Part shown: piece after piece, positions 1-10,080 of the stretch | Numbering within the stretch: position 1 is the stretch's first letter | Layout of the letters: every line of letters starts with the position of its first letter | Source: Zizania palustris | Taxonomy: Eukaryota > Streptophyta > Magnoliopsida > Poales > Poaceae | Assembly (NCBI GenBank): GCA_019279435.1 | Contig: JAAALK010000081.1 | Location: forward strand, 56,907,318 to 56,971,317 | Reading direction: 5' to 3' | DNA length: 64,000 bases | Notes under the pieces: model-generated | Told to the model about the DNA's origin: nothing | The model's input: only the letters and a program-made list of their open reading frames with translations | Database searches by the model: none | Translations under genes and position numbers: made by a program

Positions 1-1191
1 TTTGCAGAGGGGACAGTGTCAGCCTTTTACAGAACAGACAGTGTCAGCCTTTGCAGTCTTTTGACCTTCTGGAATCCTCCCTTCGCACGCGAGGGTGCGG
101 TAGCTTCGGCGAGAAGCCTTGAGCCTGTTGGCCTTCGCTTCACCGAAGTCAGCCTCCGATACAGTGACGGTTTTGAGCCGAAGCCGTCAAAGCCCTTGGG
201 CCTTCGCACCAACACCTCCAGAGTGGACCACCAAGGCTTCGCAGCTTCACCCAGCTCGAACTCCGTCAGTCCGTGTACCGAAGCCATGCAGGCCGAAGCA
301 CCTCAAGTCAACCTTGCTCCGGAGCTAGCCTTGCTTCGAAGCCTTCCACCCTCCGAAGCCCCACCTTCGGAGTACCACCCTTCGAAGTCCCTCCTTCGTC
401 CAAGGCCTCCGCATGAAGCATTCCATGAGCACTTCGTCGTAGTATCTCTCCCCGAGCACACTACTCGACGAGCCTCACCCGGACCATGCCTTCGATGCGC
501 CTCGACTTCTGAGACCTTCGTCGGGTACCTTCGAATGTCTCCCTCCGGAGCACACTTCGAACCCTTGCCTCCGCAGAGGACTTGTTCCACCAACTCCGAA
601 GTCACTCCATCTGGAGTACCTTCGAAGTGCCTCACCTCCGAGGACTTTGTCTCGGAGTACCTTCAGTCGGAGCCACACTCCGCACTCTCTGCCTTCACCT
701 GGCACGCCTCGACCCGAGAACCGACCCGGACCACCTTCGCAGCCACCGTGACGGAGCTCCCCGCTCCCCTGGCATCAAGCCTCCCGCTTGACCCAGGTTC
801 ACCAGGCTCGAACTTTGTCCGTCTCCTCCGAAGTCCCTGCGTACCACAGACAAGCAAACAAGTGTTTCCAGTACTCCGGAGACCTCTCCGGGTTAGCAAC
901 CTCCGGCACACACTCCGGTGTACCGCCCAAAGTACCGAACCCTTTGGTACGAACCCAATCATCGTGTACTGTCGGACCCCTCCGACAGGCACACTCCGCT
1001 GCACAGCTGCAGCAAGCAAACACCGAACAGCCTCCGGTAAAACTACCTCCGAAACCCTTCCGGAGGTACCCTCCTCCGATCACCTTCGGAGGTCCAACCC
1101 CCGAACCCCCTTCGGAGGTACCCTTCGAACAGAGGGTAAAAAGCCTGTCAATCACTCATCACAAGCACCGAAACCAACCCTTGGTTTCTCA
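1..1191 (-). repeat. 3' LTR of Sirevirus copy I (family A), cut by window start
   Basis: This is the terminal repeat at the 3' end of a minus-strand Ty1/copia element. It matches the second copy beginning at 8879 almost base for base; position 1 corresponds to 8879. Read on the minus strand the LTR starts TGAGAAACC at 1191, the same start as the LTRs of copy IV at 18700 and 27558. It is packed with short symmetric motifs built on CGGAGG and CCTCCG with TTCGAA, the repeated-motif type known from Sirevirus LTRs. The remaining part of this LTR, including its CAACA end and the target duplication, lies outside the window. Confidence 0.93.
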
Positions 1192-1460
1192 ATCTCCCCC
1201 TTGATGAGTGCATTGACAACCAAATCCAAGTTCAAGAAAAATTAAAAATTTTCAGCACACAAGTGACCATAAAAACTCAAAAGAGCCAAATCATGTCACT
1301 TGACAGAAGAATTTTCCTCCCCCTTTCTCAAAAGAGTAAAAAAAAGCCCCTTCGGCAATGAAAACTCCCCCTGAGTTAAATTATCCCCCTTTGGCAAACA
1401 AAGAGCCTTTATGTCATGATTTCTCCCCCTTGAGGAATTTCTCTCCCTTTGGCAATGCAA
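1146..1460 (-). promoter_or_regulatory. Terminal polypurine tract, flanking inverted repeat and extra PPTs of copy I
   Basis: The plus-strand stretch ATCTCCCCCTTGA (1192-1204) is the terminal polypurine tract for second-strand priming, directly next to the LTR. It is bracketed by an inverted repeat, TGTCAATCACTCATCA (1146-1161) and TGATGAGTGCATTGACA (1202-1218). Further pyrimidine runs with a CCCCC core follow near 1316, 1369, 1387 and 1424. Clustered PPTs and an inverted repeat around the terminal one are described hallmarks of Sireviruses. Confidence 0.85.
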
Positions 1461-2334
1461 GCATCAAGGAGCAAGTAAAAGATGCAAAGCTTCGAAATGA
1501 GCAGAATTGCAAAGACATATGAAGCAAAAATATGCCAGCAATAACACCAAAGATCATGGGCTCAGCTCAAATTAACATTCTCTAAAAGCATGATGAAGCA
1601 TGTGATTTGATCATTTTTGAAATAAAAGTATCACCACTTAGTCAAGGAAACTAGACGAGTAAAAACAAGAACTGCGCAAAGCTAGTCAATTTCTACTCTA
1701 GACAGACAAGTCCAGTTCAAATGGAGCATGAAGAGCAAACTTGATAAGCAATGAATTTTTGTTGGTCTTTTCTTAGTGCCAGGGGTTATTTGTTTGTCCA
1801 CCTTATACTTTCCAATCAGGCCAAGCCTAGGCATGAAAGCCATAAGAAGCTTAAGGCAAAGATTTTGGTATACACTACACTATTCCAGTTCAGACCAATG
1901 TGCAATGGTAAGCAGTCTAGAATAAGGTAGTGCGACAAACAAACCCACCTGGATCTTTTAACTTAAAGCATGCAAATCATGGAATTTTTGATTTTAACCA
2001 AGTGAACCAATTGTTTGGTATTTTGTGAATATCCATGAAAATTGAGAACAATTTTTCAAGTTGCAATTTTTTGCATCCAAAGAAATGTGTCTTGCTATCA
2101 AGCAGATAAAAGATAGCTAAAGCAGTCCTGCCTAAACATGCTAGATTCAAGACTAAGCAGTGAGCACGAGTTGATTTTGAAAATAAAACACCATGCACAT
2201 GAATGTTCCAGATGAATTAAAAAGAGCTGAGCTGTCATGATTTCATGAATTATGAGCAGACATATAAGTGCAAAATATATAAATGCAATTTCAGCATAAT
2301 TAGCAAAAGCACATCCATCTAAAATAGCTCCCCC
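1461..2334 (-). other. Noncoding 3' region of copy I with conserved structured block (1779-1952)
   Basis: There is no credible ORF between the end of pol and the PPT cluster. The block 1779-1952 is nearly identical to 26764-26937 of copy IV and clearly related to 34849-35028 of the different family II. Its ends are complementary: CCAGGGGTTATTTGTTTGTC at 1779-1798 and GACAAACAAACCCACCTGG at 1934-1952. The flanks are AT-rich and less conserved. Function unknown; an RNA structure in the genomic transcript is an inference. Confidence 0.7.
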
Positions 2335-4173
2335 TCACAAAATGCCGTAAGGGTGACAGATGCCAAGTTCCCCACGCAAGTAAGCAAAACGAGAAGCATC
2401 GAGGGGTTTTGTAAAAATGTCGGCAAGCTGGTGTTGGGTATCGACATATTGAAGTTCAATATCACCCTTCTCATTGTGATCTCTGAGAAAATGATATCTC
2501 ACATCAATGTGTTTGGTTTTGGAATGCTGAACCGGGTTGTTTGCAATACAAATAGCACTAGTGTTATCACAGAAAAGTGGAACACTCTTATAATCTAACC
2601 CGAAATCCCGCAAAGTGGAAACCATCCACAAAATCTGAGAGCAACAGCTAGCTGCAGCAACATATTCGGCCTCAGCCGTTGATTGTGCAACACTAGACTG
2701 TTTGCGGGAAGACCAGCAAACCAGTGAAGTACCCAGAAAATGACAAGTACCAGAGGTACTCTTCCTATCAATTCTACACCCAGCAAAATCCGCATCGGAA
2801 AAACCTCGAAGACATAAAGATGAAGACGCTGAATACCATATGCCAAATTCAAGGGTGTGTTTGAGATACCTTAAGATGCGCTTAACCGCTTGGCGGTGCG
2901 AAGCTCGTGGTGAAGCCTGAAAACGAGCGCACAGACACACAGCGAAGTGTATGTCCGGCCTCGTGGCAGTCAAGTAGAGGAGGGAGCCGATCATGCTCCG
3001 GAACTCCTTCTGATCTACGGCTTCTCTATCTTCGTCAGGGTCCAATGCTACAGATGTAGCCATTGGAGTGGCGAGGGGCTTCGCATCGGACATGTTGAAC
3101 TTCTTGAGCAGGTCCTTGGTGTACTTCGTCTGGTGAACGAAAGTACCTTGTTTGCTTTGCTTGATTTGCAAACCAAGGAAAAAGGTGAGTTCACCCATCA
3201 TCGACATTTCAAATTCCCTGCTCATGGTATCTGCAAACTCGGCAACCAAAGCATGAGAAGAGCCACCAAAGATGATATCATCCACATAAATCTGAACTAG
3301 GAGGAAATCTTTGCCATGCTTGAGAGTAAACAGAGTTTTATCAACAGAGCCCATCAAATACCCTCGCTCAAGCAGAAAAGACTTAAGTCTATCATACCAA
3401 GCCCGAGGGGCCTGCTTGAGTCCATAAAGAGCCTTATGAAGTTTAAGGACTTTATGTGGGTACTTGGGGTTTTCAAAACCAGGGGGTTGTTTTACATAAA
3501 CATCTTCACCTATGAAGCCATTAAGAAAAGCACTTTTGACATCCATTTGATAGAGTTTGAATCCCCGGGATGTCGCAAAGGCAAGCAAAATCCTAATGGC
3601 CTCAAGGCGAGCAACAGGTGCAAAAGTTTTAGTAAAATCAATCCCTTCTAGTTGAGAAAAGCCCTGAGCTACAAGTCTAGCCTTGTTTCTAACTATAGTC
3701 CCATCCTCCCCTTGTTTATTTTTGAAAATCCATTTTGTTCCAATGAAATGAACATTTGGTGGAGGATCAACTAAAGTCCAGACTTGGTTTCTCTCAAAAT
3801 TTTCAAGTTCCTCATGCATGGCATTGATCCAACTAGAATCAGAAAGTGCATGACTAACATCTAAGGGCTCGAAAGAAGCAACAAAAGAAGCATTAGTGAA
3901 ATGGGCATGAGAACGAGTTACCCTTTGATCAAGCTCACCAATGATCTGCTCGGGAGGGTGCATCCTTTGAACATGATGTGGAGCCTCGTGGCGGGATGCA
4001 GTCCCCCCCTCAACTTGTGCGTTGGAGTGGTCCAAGATGACCGATGTTGAGGTAGTCGCTTCGGGAACTCGTGCCGAAGAAGTTGAAACGGGGTCAGCTT
4101 CGGGTGTTGATGTCGAGGGTAGTAGGGGATCATCCTCGAATTCTCCGGGATCTTCTTCTTCGAATAAGGTCTA
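2335..4173 (-). CDS. Pol, reverse transcriptase and RNase H part (copy I)
   Basis: This is the C-terminal half of a Ty1/copia polyprotein that copies element RNA into DNA and degrades the RNA template. The frame is open from a TAG at 4171-4173 to the natural stop at 2335. The RT core begins near the WINAMHEELENFERNQVW segment, with the fingers motif GTKWIFKNKQGEDG, the LYQMDVKSAFLNG block and the catalytic YVDD in QIYVDDIIFGG. RNase H follows with GYSDADFAG-type (here GFSDADFAG), STAEAEY and the ending LADIFTKPLD. The frame differs from upstream pol because of a 2-base deletion near 4263, so it cannot be translated as one polyprotein here. No downstream env-like ORF is present. Confidence 0.93.
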
Positions 4174-5278
4174 TTCCATGTCGTGTTCATTTGCCTGTTC
4201 AAAAGCAGAACTAACAGAGGGGGTTGATTCATCAAAAGTCACATCACATGACTCGATGACTGTTAGTTTCCAAGTTATAAACACGATAAGAATGACCATG
4301 AGTAGTGTAACCCAAAAAGATCTCGTCAGAAGATCGCGACTCAAATTTATCCAAGTTACCGCATTTTAGGATAAAGCAGCGACAGCCAAAAACTCGAAGA
4401 TGAGTAACCTTGGGCTGTCTCCCAAAACGTAGCTCATAAGATGTCAAATTTAAAATTGAGCGCAAGAAGATTCGGTTTGAGATGTAACATGCAGTGTTCA
4501 TGGCCTCAGCCTAGAATTTTCTAGGAGTCCTATGCTCATCAAGCATCGTCCTAGCCATCTCAACCAAAGTGCGGTTCTTCCTCTCAACAACACCGTTCTG
4601 TTGAGGAACCCGCGGAGCAGAGAATTGATGTTCTATGCCATGCTCCATGCAAAAGTCAACAAAGAGACTATTTTTGAACTCGGTGCCATTATCACTTCGA
4701 ATGAATTTCAATGCACCGGGGAGTTCAGTGAAAAGTCTCAAAGCCAAGCTCCGAAAGTGTGAAAACACTTCATCCTTGCTGGCAAGAAAGAAGACCCAAG
4801 AGTAGCGAGAGAAATCGTCGACAATTACTAGAACATACCACTTGCCGCCTAAAGAACTAACCCGAGAGGGACCTACAGTGTCCATATGGAGAAGTTCTCC
4901 GGGTTGTTCAGTCATCACAGTGGTGACTGGCGAATGCGAAGCGGCAATCATTTTTCCTTGTCGACAAGGAGCGCAAACTAAATTCTTCTCAAACTTGAGC
5001 TTGGGCAATCCTCGGATCAGACCTAGGGCGCTCAGACGAGCAAGCAACTCAAAGCTCATATGCCCTAGTCTCCTATGCCACTTCCAAAGCTCAGAAGTCG
5101 AATGTGCAACAAGACAATGAGAAGAACCAGACGACTCTGAAAAATCAGCTCCAAAAACTCTCCCAACTCTAAAGATCTTACAAACCACAACGCCATCAGA
5201 ATTGAGCACTTGCGAAGTATCGCGATGAAATCGCACTTCAAAGCCCTCATCAAGCAACTGAGATACAGACAACAAATT
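4174..5278 (-). pseudogene. Pol, GAG-pre-integrase and integrase part (copy I), broken
   Basis: This segment encodes the zinc-binding HHCC region (ELWKWHRRLGHMSF, then CAPCRQGK) and the integrase catalytic core that inserts element cDNA into the genome. The acidic residues are visible in LLHMDTVGPSR, IRSDNGTEF and the glutamate of PQQNGVVERKNRTL. Three lesions break it: TAC to TAA at about 5277, TGG to TAG just before 4501, and a 2-base deletion near 4263 relative to copy IV. An in-frame TAG at 4171-4173 lies further along. Two of these are C-to-T type changes. The coding potential is otherwise well preserved, consistent with a recent element. Confidence 0.9.
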
Positions 5279-5500
5279 TTATCCCAGGTTTTCAACCAAA
5301 GCAACATCTTTGAGAGTGAAATTCGAGTTGATTCTTACCACACATTTACCTTTCACTCTGCTCCTTCGATTGTTTCCGAAGGTGATATGTTCCCTTTGCT
5401 TGGTTGTGGTGAGGCTGGAGAACCAAGCTGCATCTCCGGTCATGTGGCGCGAACAACCGGAGTCCATGATCCACGTGCCCTCCAAGCCTCGATCTGTCGC
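5279..5500 (-). CDS. Pol, aspartic protease part (copy I)
   Basis: This is the start of pol, encoding the retrotransposon protease that processes Gag-Pol. The active-site motif reads IMDSGCSRHMTG with the catalytic Asp intact. It lies in the same frame as gag and is separated from it by one TAG (5501-5503). The frame ends early at a nonsense codon at 5279-5281. The same TAG sits at the same codon in copy IV, so it is probably ancestral to the family rather than decay. Confidence 0.88.
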   Translation of the reverse strand, partial: ATDRGLEGTWIMDSGCSRHMTGDAAWFSSLTTTKQREHITFGNNRRSRVKGKCVVRINSNFTLKDVALVENLG

Positions 5501-7963
5501 CTACACACGATAAGAATATCTCGATCGCTCAGTGCTGGGGTGAGTGAAATAATGACGAGGCATCCAACACTGAGTGACACGAGTAGTAGGCGCAGTAAAA
5601 GTAGACGGTCTACGCACAGGAAAATCGAAATGATGCAAAGTGCGAAGTCTACCTACATGCTGTGATCGAACAACATGTCGAGGTCTCCTACTCTGACGAG
5701 GTACCAATCTGCAAGCCCGAGGTCTACCACTATATGGAACATGGTGAAGACCTCGAGGAGCAAAACCTCTCCGAGAAGCACGAGGAGCCTTAAAAGCAGG
5801 ACGATAGTAAGACTCAGACTCATGCATACCTAAAGATGGGTAATGCATGTCTTGGTAACTCATCGCTTGAGAGCGTCGCTCATCCTTGATGCGACGAAAA
5901 CAAAACCCAACCAAATGACCCGCCCGCTGACAGTAGGAACAGTGAAAAACTCTCCTGGGGGCACTCTCATGGGTCACAGGAGCAACTCTCACAGGCTCCT
6001 TGGGCTTCTTCTGTGTGGTTTTCTTGGGAGGATTTTTCTTGGCAGGAGGTGTGGTTTTCTTTGGTGGATGGGTAGGCTTTCTGGCTGATGGGGTGTCTAA
6101 CAGAGCTCTCTCTTTCTCTAGGGTAGTGGGAGAGGTGAAAACAGTTTTGGACTTACTGTCTGAAGGTATCCTCTCAAAACCCAAACCTAGAGCTACTCCT
6201 GCTCTGTCAGCACACAACTTGGTCTTGGCCAAGAGCAAATCCATCCTACCCTTTCCCTCAGTGCATTTATTAACCACGGAAAGAAGGTATTCATTTTCAG
6301 ACATGAGGTTCTCAGCTCGCTCTCTAACAGTGCCTAGCTGGTCCTTAAGGGTGATGCAAGTGTCACAAACAGGTTGCACATCCTTAGAACTACCGGCCCT
6401 CTCCAATCTAGCCTCTAAATCATGAACATGCTTATCACGTAAATTAATGCTTTCACGTAATAAAGAGCAGTTCATGCATTCAATAATATCATGAGGTCTA
6501 GAATCCACCTCCAAAAGCTGCTTCTGTGCAGTCTCAAGCTCAGAAAGAGTTTGAGCATGAATAAAACACAACTGAGCAAGCTCAGTCATGACAACAGAAC
6601 AGGACTCACATTCAGCATCATCAAATTTAGACTTAAGCATGGCATATTCAGTAGAAATAGTTTCTAGCCTAAGTCTAAGGTCTTTTCTTTCTCTAGCGGC
6701 TTGCACAAGTAATCTATCCTGACCAAGCACTACTTCATTCAGCTCATCTAATTTAATTAGTAGCTGGTCAGATGATAGGTTTACCTCAGATGAGTCAAGC
6801 TCATCGCCGCTGTGATCGCTGTCGGCCATGAAACAAAGGCCGGTGAAGTCTCTTCCCTTCTTGTCCTTCTTGTCCTCCTTCCTTGGGGACTCCTCCTCCT
6901 CAGAGCTTGACTCCTCAATTGAGGATGTGTCAATGTCGCTGAGAGCAGCAACAAAGGCTCTGGAAGCGGCCTTGGCTACTTTCTTAGCCATCTTGCCGCG
7001 CTTGCCCTTAACAAAAGGCTTCCTCTCCTTTTTGTGGTATTTGGGGCGCTCACTCTCATCTCTCTTTTTGAGCTTGGGGCAATTGGCCTTAATATGAGAG
7101 GTGTCGCCACATTCATAGCAACCACTAAAACCACTTTTCCTCTGATCCCGTCTCTCATGATGAAAACGTGTGAACCTCCGGGCAATGAGAGCAAGCTCAT
7201 CATCAGCTAGAGTGTCCACCTGCTCCTTTGTGACGGAGACCAGGGAAGACAAAGCAAAACCATCTGCAAAAACACAAGTACCAGATGTGTTTGGTTCTGC
7301 AGTGGTGCCACGGCTAGTGCTAGAAACCAATGCCAATGGCTGTGGCAAAGAGCTTCTGTGCACAGCAAGAGATGCCTTGGCAATCTCTGTGGACTTCAGC
7401 TTGCTAAAGAGCTCATCACAGGTCAATGTGTCATAACCTGTGGACTCCTCAATGCTGGATATCTTTACTTCCCATATGCTACGGTCAAGAGCATAGAGAA
7501 GCTTGATAGCCCTATCATGATCACTGTAAGCAAGCGTCCCGTTGGATCGCAAGTTACTCACTATCGCGTCAAAACGTGAAAACATGGCATCTATAGATTC
7601 ACCAGGTGCCTGCACAAACAACTGATACTGTTGATTGTAGGTGCTTTGGCGCCTGGCCTTAATCTGAGTAGAGCCCTCATGAAAGACAATGAGCGTTGTC
7701 CAAATCTCCCTAGCAGTCCTAAGGTGCTGCACCCTATCAAACTCACTTCTACTCAAACCGATGAACAGTATGTTTCTTGCCTTGGAATTGGCATTATACT
7801 GATCCTTCTCAGTCTGAGAGGTGCGAGTCTTAGGGATGGAGTATTGTGAGTCCACAATCTCCCAAATTGCATTTCCTTGGCTTAACAAGTAAGCCTCCAT
7901 GCGCACCTTCCAGTATGCAAAGTCAGTCCCATCGAACAGAGGAATTTTACTGCCTCTATCCAT
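5501..7963 (-). CDS. Gag, long Sirevirus type, 820 residues, intact (copy I)
   Basis: Structural protein forming the cytoplasmic virus-like particle. The ATG at 7963 lies about 50 bases downstream of the primer site and the reading frame is unbroken. The N-terminal copia Gag domain covers about residues 5-270. A CCHC knuckle is at 282-295 (CYECGDTSHIKANC). An acidic Ser/Glu stretch and a leucine-rich heptad-like coiled-coil region (about 398-570) follow. A Lys/Pro-rich linker leads to a second CCHC knuckle at 675-688 (CSYCQRAGHLVGFC) and an Arg/Tyr-rich tail. At 820 residues it is much longer than ordinary copia Gag; extended Gag with coiled coil is typical of Sireviruses. The stop is TAG, followed in frame by protease. 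Confidence 0.94.
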   Translation of the reverse strand: MDRGSKIPLFDGTDFAYWKVRMEAYLLSQGNAIWEIVDSQYSIPKTRTSQTEKDQYNANSKARNILFIGLSRSEFDRVQHLRTAREIWTTLIVFHEGSTQIKARRQSTYNQQYQLFVQAPGESIDAMFSRFDAIVSNLRSNGTLAYSDHDRAIKLLYALDRSIWEVKISSIEESTGYDTLTCDELFSKLKSTEIAKASLAVHRSSLPQPLALVSSTSRGTTAEPNTSGTCVFADGFALSSLVSVTKEQVDTLADDELALIARRFTRFHHERRDQRKSGFSGCYECGDTSHIKANCPKLKKRDESERPKYHKKERKPFVKGKRGKMAKKVAKAASRAFVAALSDIDTSSIEESSSEEEESPRKEDKKDKKGRDFTGLCFMADSDHSGDELDSSEVNLSSDQLLIKLDELNEVVLGQDRLLVQAARERKDLRLRLETISTEYAMLKSKFDDAECESCSVVMTELAQLCFIHAQTLSELETAQKQLLEVDSRPHDIIECMNCSLLRESINLRDKHVHDLEARLERAGSSKDVQPVCDTCITLKDQLGTVRERAENLMSENEYLLSVVNKCTEGKGRMDLLLAKTKLCADRAGVALGLGFERIPSDSKSKTVFTSPTTLEKERALLDTPSARKPTHPPKKTTPPAKKNPPKKTTQKKPKEPVRVAPVTHESAPRRVFHCSYCQRAGHLVGFCFRRIKDERRSQAMSYQDMHYPSLGMHESESYYRPAFKAPRASRRGFAPRGLHHVPYSGRPRACRLVPRQSRRPRHVVRSQHVGRLRTLHHFDFPVRRPSTFTAPTTRVTQCWMPRHYFTHPSTERSRYSYRV

Positions 7964-8013
7964 GTCGCCAATAGATCACAAAACCGGTTAAGGTCAACTG
8001 GTGATCCTAACCT

Positions 8014-8025
8014 TCTCTGATACCA
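8014..8025 (-). promoter_or_regulatory. Primer binding site, tRNA-iMet type (copy I)
   Basis: Read on the minus strand this is TGGTATCAGAGA, matching the initiator-Met tRNA primer sequence TGGTATCAGAGC except for the last base. It lies two bases from the 5' LTR end. Copies IV, II and III all have the full 12-base match. Confidence 0.9.
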
Positions 8026-8027
8026 AT

Positions 8028-9980
8028 TGTTGGACAGGAAACGGTGACCAGAGGGGGGGGGGGTGAATGGGAGCTTTTAAAATTTCTGGCTAAAAACAGC
8101 CTTCGGTTTTAATCCTGTCTTCTGCGGAACAGGCTTCGAACACTACCTTCAAAGGTCTGGTTCGGAGGTACTTCGACAGCTCCGAACACAGGCTTCGCAG
8201 GAGCAAAAGTTCGAAGTCAAGAAGACTTCGCTCCACTGACAACCCTCGAAAAACTACTCTGCTAAGTCAGTGCAGGCTCCACACACAGGGTGCTTCGAGC
8301 AGGCTTTGCACTTCACCCTTCGCAAGAGTGGACAGCCCTCTGAGGACTTCGACCAAGTACTTGGCAGCAGCAACTGGTGCTGGGCTTCGTACACGAAGGT
8401 CTAAACGCACACAAACAGACTTCGCTAGGAGCTTCGACACAAGAAGCAAAACGGGGCTCGAACAGGGCTTCGCTAGTAAGCTGTGAGGACTTGCCTCAAG
8501 TTACACAGAGCGACAACACGCTGAAAAACACACTTCGCACAAAGTCAACCTTCGCCTAGACAGGCTTCGGTGCACTACAACTAGCGAGGTATGTAATGCG
8601 AGCTCAAGCAAAAAGCACACAGAAGCAGGGCTTCGCCGCTTGAACAAGGAACACAAATATATTGAACCCTAGATGAATACAGTGAGGTATGTGGCTACAG
8701 GAGCTCAACAGTAAATGCTCAAAGTGTTAAATGTTACCTACCGAGCCCCCATATTTATAGCCCACAGTTCACCCAAAGGAATGACTACACTACCCCTAGG
8801 GTTTACATTGCTTTTGACTCTACAGAACTAAGGGTACAAAAGGTAGTCCACCTTTATTCTGGAGGCTTCTCTGTCAGCTTTGCAGAGGGGACAGTGTCAG
8901 CCTTTTACAGAACAGACAGTGTCAGCCTTTGCAGTCTTTTGACCTTCTGGAATCGTCCCTTCGCACGCGAGGGTGCGGTAGCTTCGGCGAGAAGCCTTGA
9001 GCCTGTTGGCCTTCGCTTCACCGAAGTCAGCCTCCGATACAGTGACGGTTTTGAGCCGAAGCCGTCAAAGCCCTTGGGCCTTCGCACCAACACCTCCAGA
9101 GTGGACCACCACGGCTTCGCAGCTTCACCCAGCTCGAACTCCGTCAGTCCGTGTACCGAAGCCATGCAGGCCGAAGCACCTCAAGTCAACCTTGCTCCGG
9201 AGCTAGCCTTGCTCCGAATCCTTCCACCCTCCGAAGCCCCACCTTCGGAGTACCACCCTTCGAAGTCCCTCCTTCGTCCAAGGCCTCCGCATGAAGCATT
9301 CCATGAGCACTTCGTTGCAGTATCTCTCCCCGAGCACACTCCTCGACGAGCCTCACCCGGACCATGCCTTCGATGCGCCTCGACTTCTGAGACCTTCGTC
9401 GGGTACCTTCGAATGTCTCCCTCCGGAGCACACTTCGAACCCTTGCCTCCGCAGAGGACTTGTTCCACCAACTCCGAAGTCACTCCATCCGGAGTACCTT
9501 CGAAGTGCCTCACCTCCGAGGACTTTATCTCGGAGTACCTTCAGTCGGAGCCACACTCCGCACTCTCTGCCTTCACCTGGCACGCCTCGACCCGAGAACC
9601 GACCCGGACCACCTTCGCAGCCACCGTGACGGAGCTCCCCGCTCCCCTGGCATCAAGCCTCCCGCTTGACCCAGGTTCACCAGGCTCGAACCTTGTCCGT
9701 CTCCTCCGAAGTCCCTGCGTACCACAGACAAGCAAACAAGTGTTTCCAGTACTCCGGAGACCTCTCCGGGTTAGCAACCTCCGGCACACACTCCGGTGTA
9801 CGCCCAAAGTACCGAACCCTTTGGTACGAACCCAATCATAGTGTACTGTCGGACCCCTCCGACCAGGCACACTCCGCTGCACAGCTGCAGCAAGCAAACA
9901 CCGAACAGCCTCCGGTAAAACTACCTCCGAAACCCTTCCGGAGGTACCCTCCTCCGATCACCTTCGGAGGTCCAACCCCC
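8028..9980 (-). repeat. 5' LTR of Sirevirus copy I, end lost in assembly gap
   Basis: Long terminal repeat that carries the promoter of copy I. In plus orientation it starts TGTTGGAC at 8028 next to the primer site and runs into the N gap; by comparison with 1-1191 about 90 bases are missing. A TATA-like CTATAAATATGG lies on the minus strand near 8749-8760. Between about 8879 and 9980 it is filled with the symmetric CGG/CCG motifs. An 11-G run at 8053-8063 is longer than the 7-base run at the same place in related LTRs. Confidence 0.92.
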
Positions 9981-10080
9981 NNNNNNNNNNNNNNNNNNNN
10001 NNNNNNNNNNNNNNNNNNNNNNNNNNNNNNNNNNNNNNNNNNNNNNNNNNNNNNNNNNNNNNNNNNNNNNNNNNNNNNNN
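9981..10080. other. Assembly gap, 100 N
   Basis: Exactly 100 unknown bases, the usual placeholder for a gap of unknown size. The sequence on the two sides is unrelated: a Sirevirus LTR on the left and a Tekay-type LTR on the right. Adjacency across the gap, the true end of copy I and its target duplication therefore cannot be trusted. Confidence 1.

Noticed and set aside
16..1245. Long plus-strand ORF of 409 codons
   Set aside because: It lies wholly in a Sirevirus LTR (minus strand) and results from the repeated CGG/CCG-type motif, which lacks stop codons in several frames. The same false ORFs occur in every family A LTR on both strands, including 8894-9841, 18751-19833 and 27726-28499.
2947..3651. 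Plus-strand ORFs opposite pol of copy I (and equivalents at 25063-25767)
   Set aside because: They are antisense shadows of the RT and RNase H coding sequence; both copies show them because both encode pol.
8053..8063. 11-G run as a G-quadruplex or regulatory tract
   Set aside because: Related LTRs have seven at the same site, so slippage or base-calling error is the simplest explanation.
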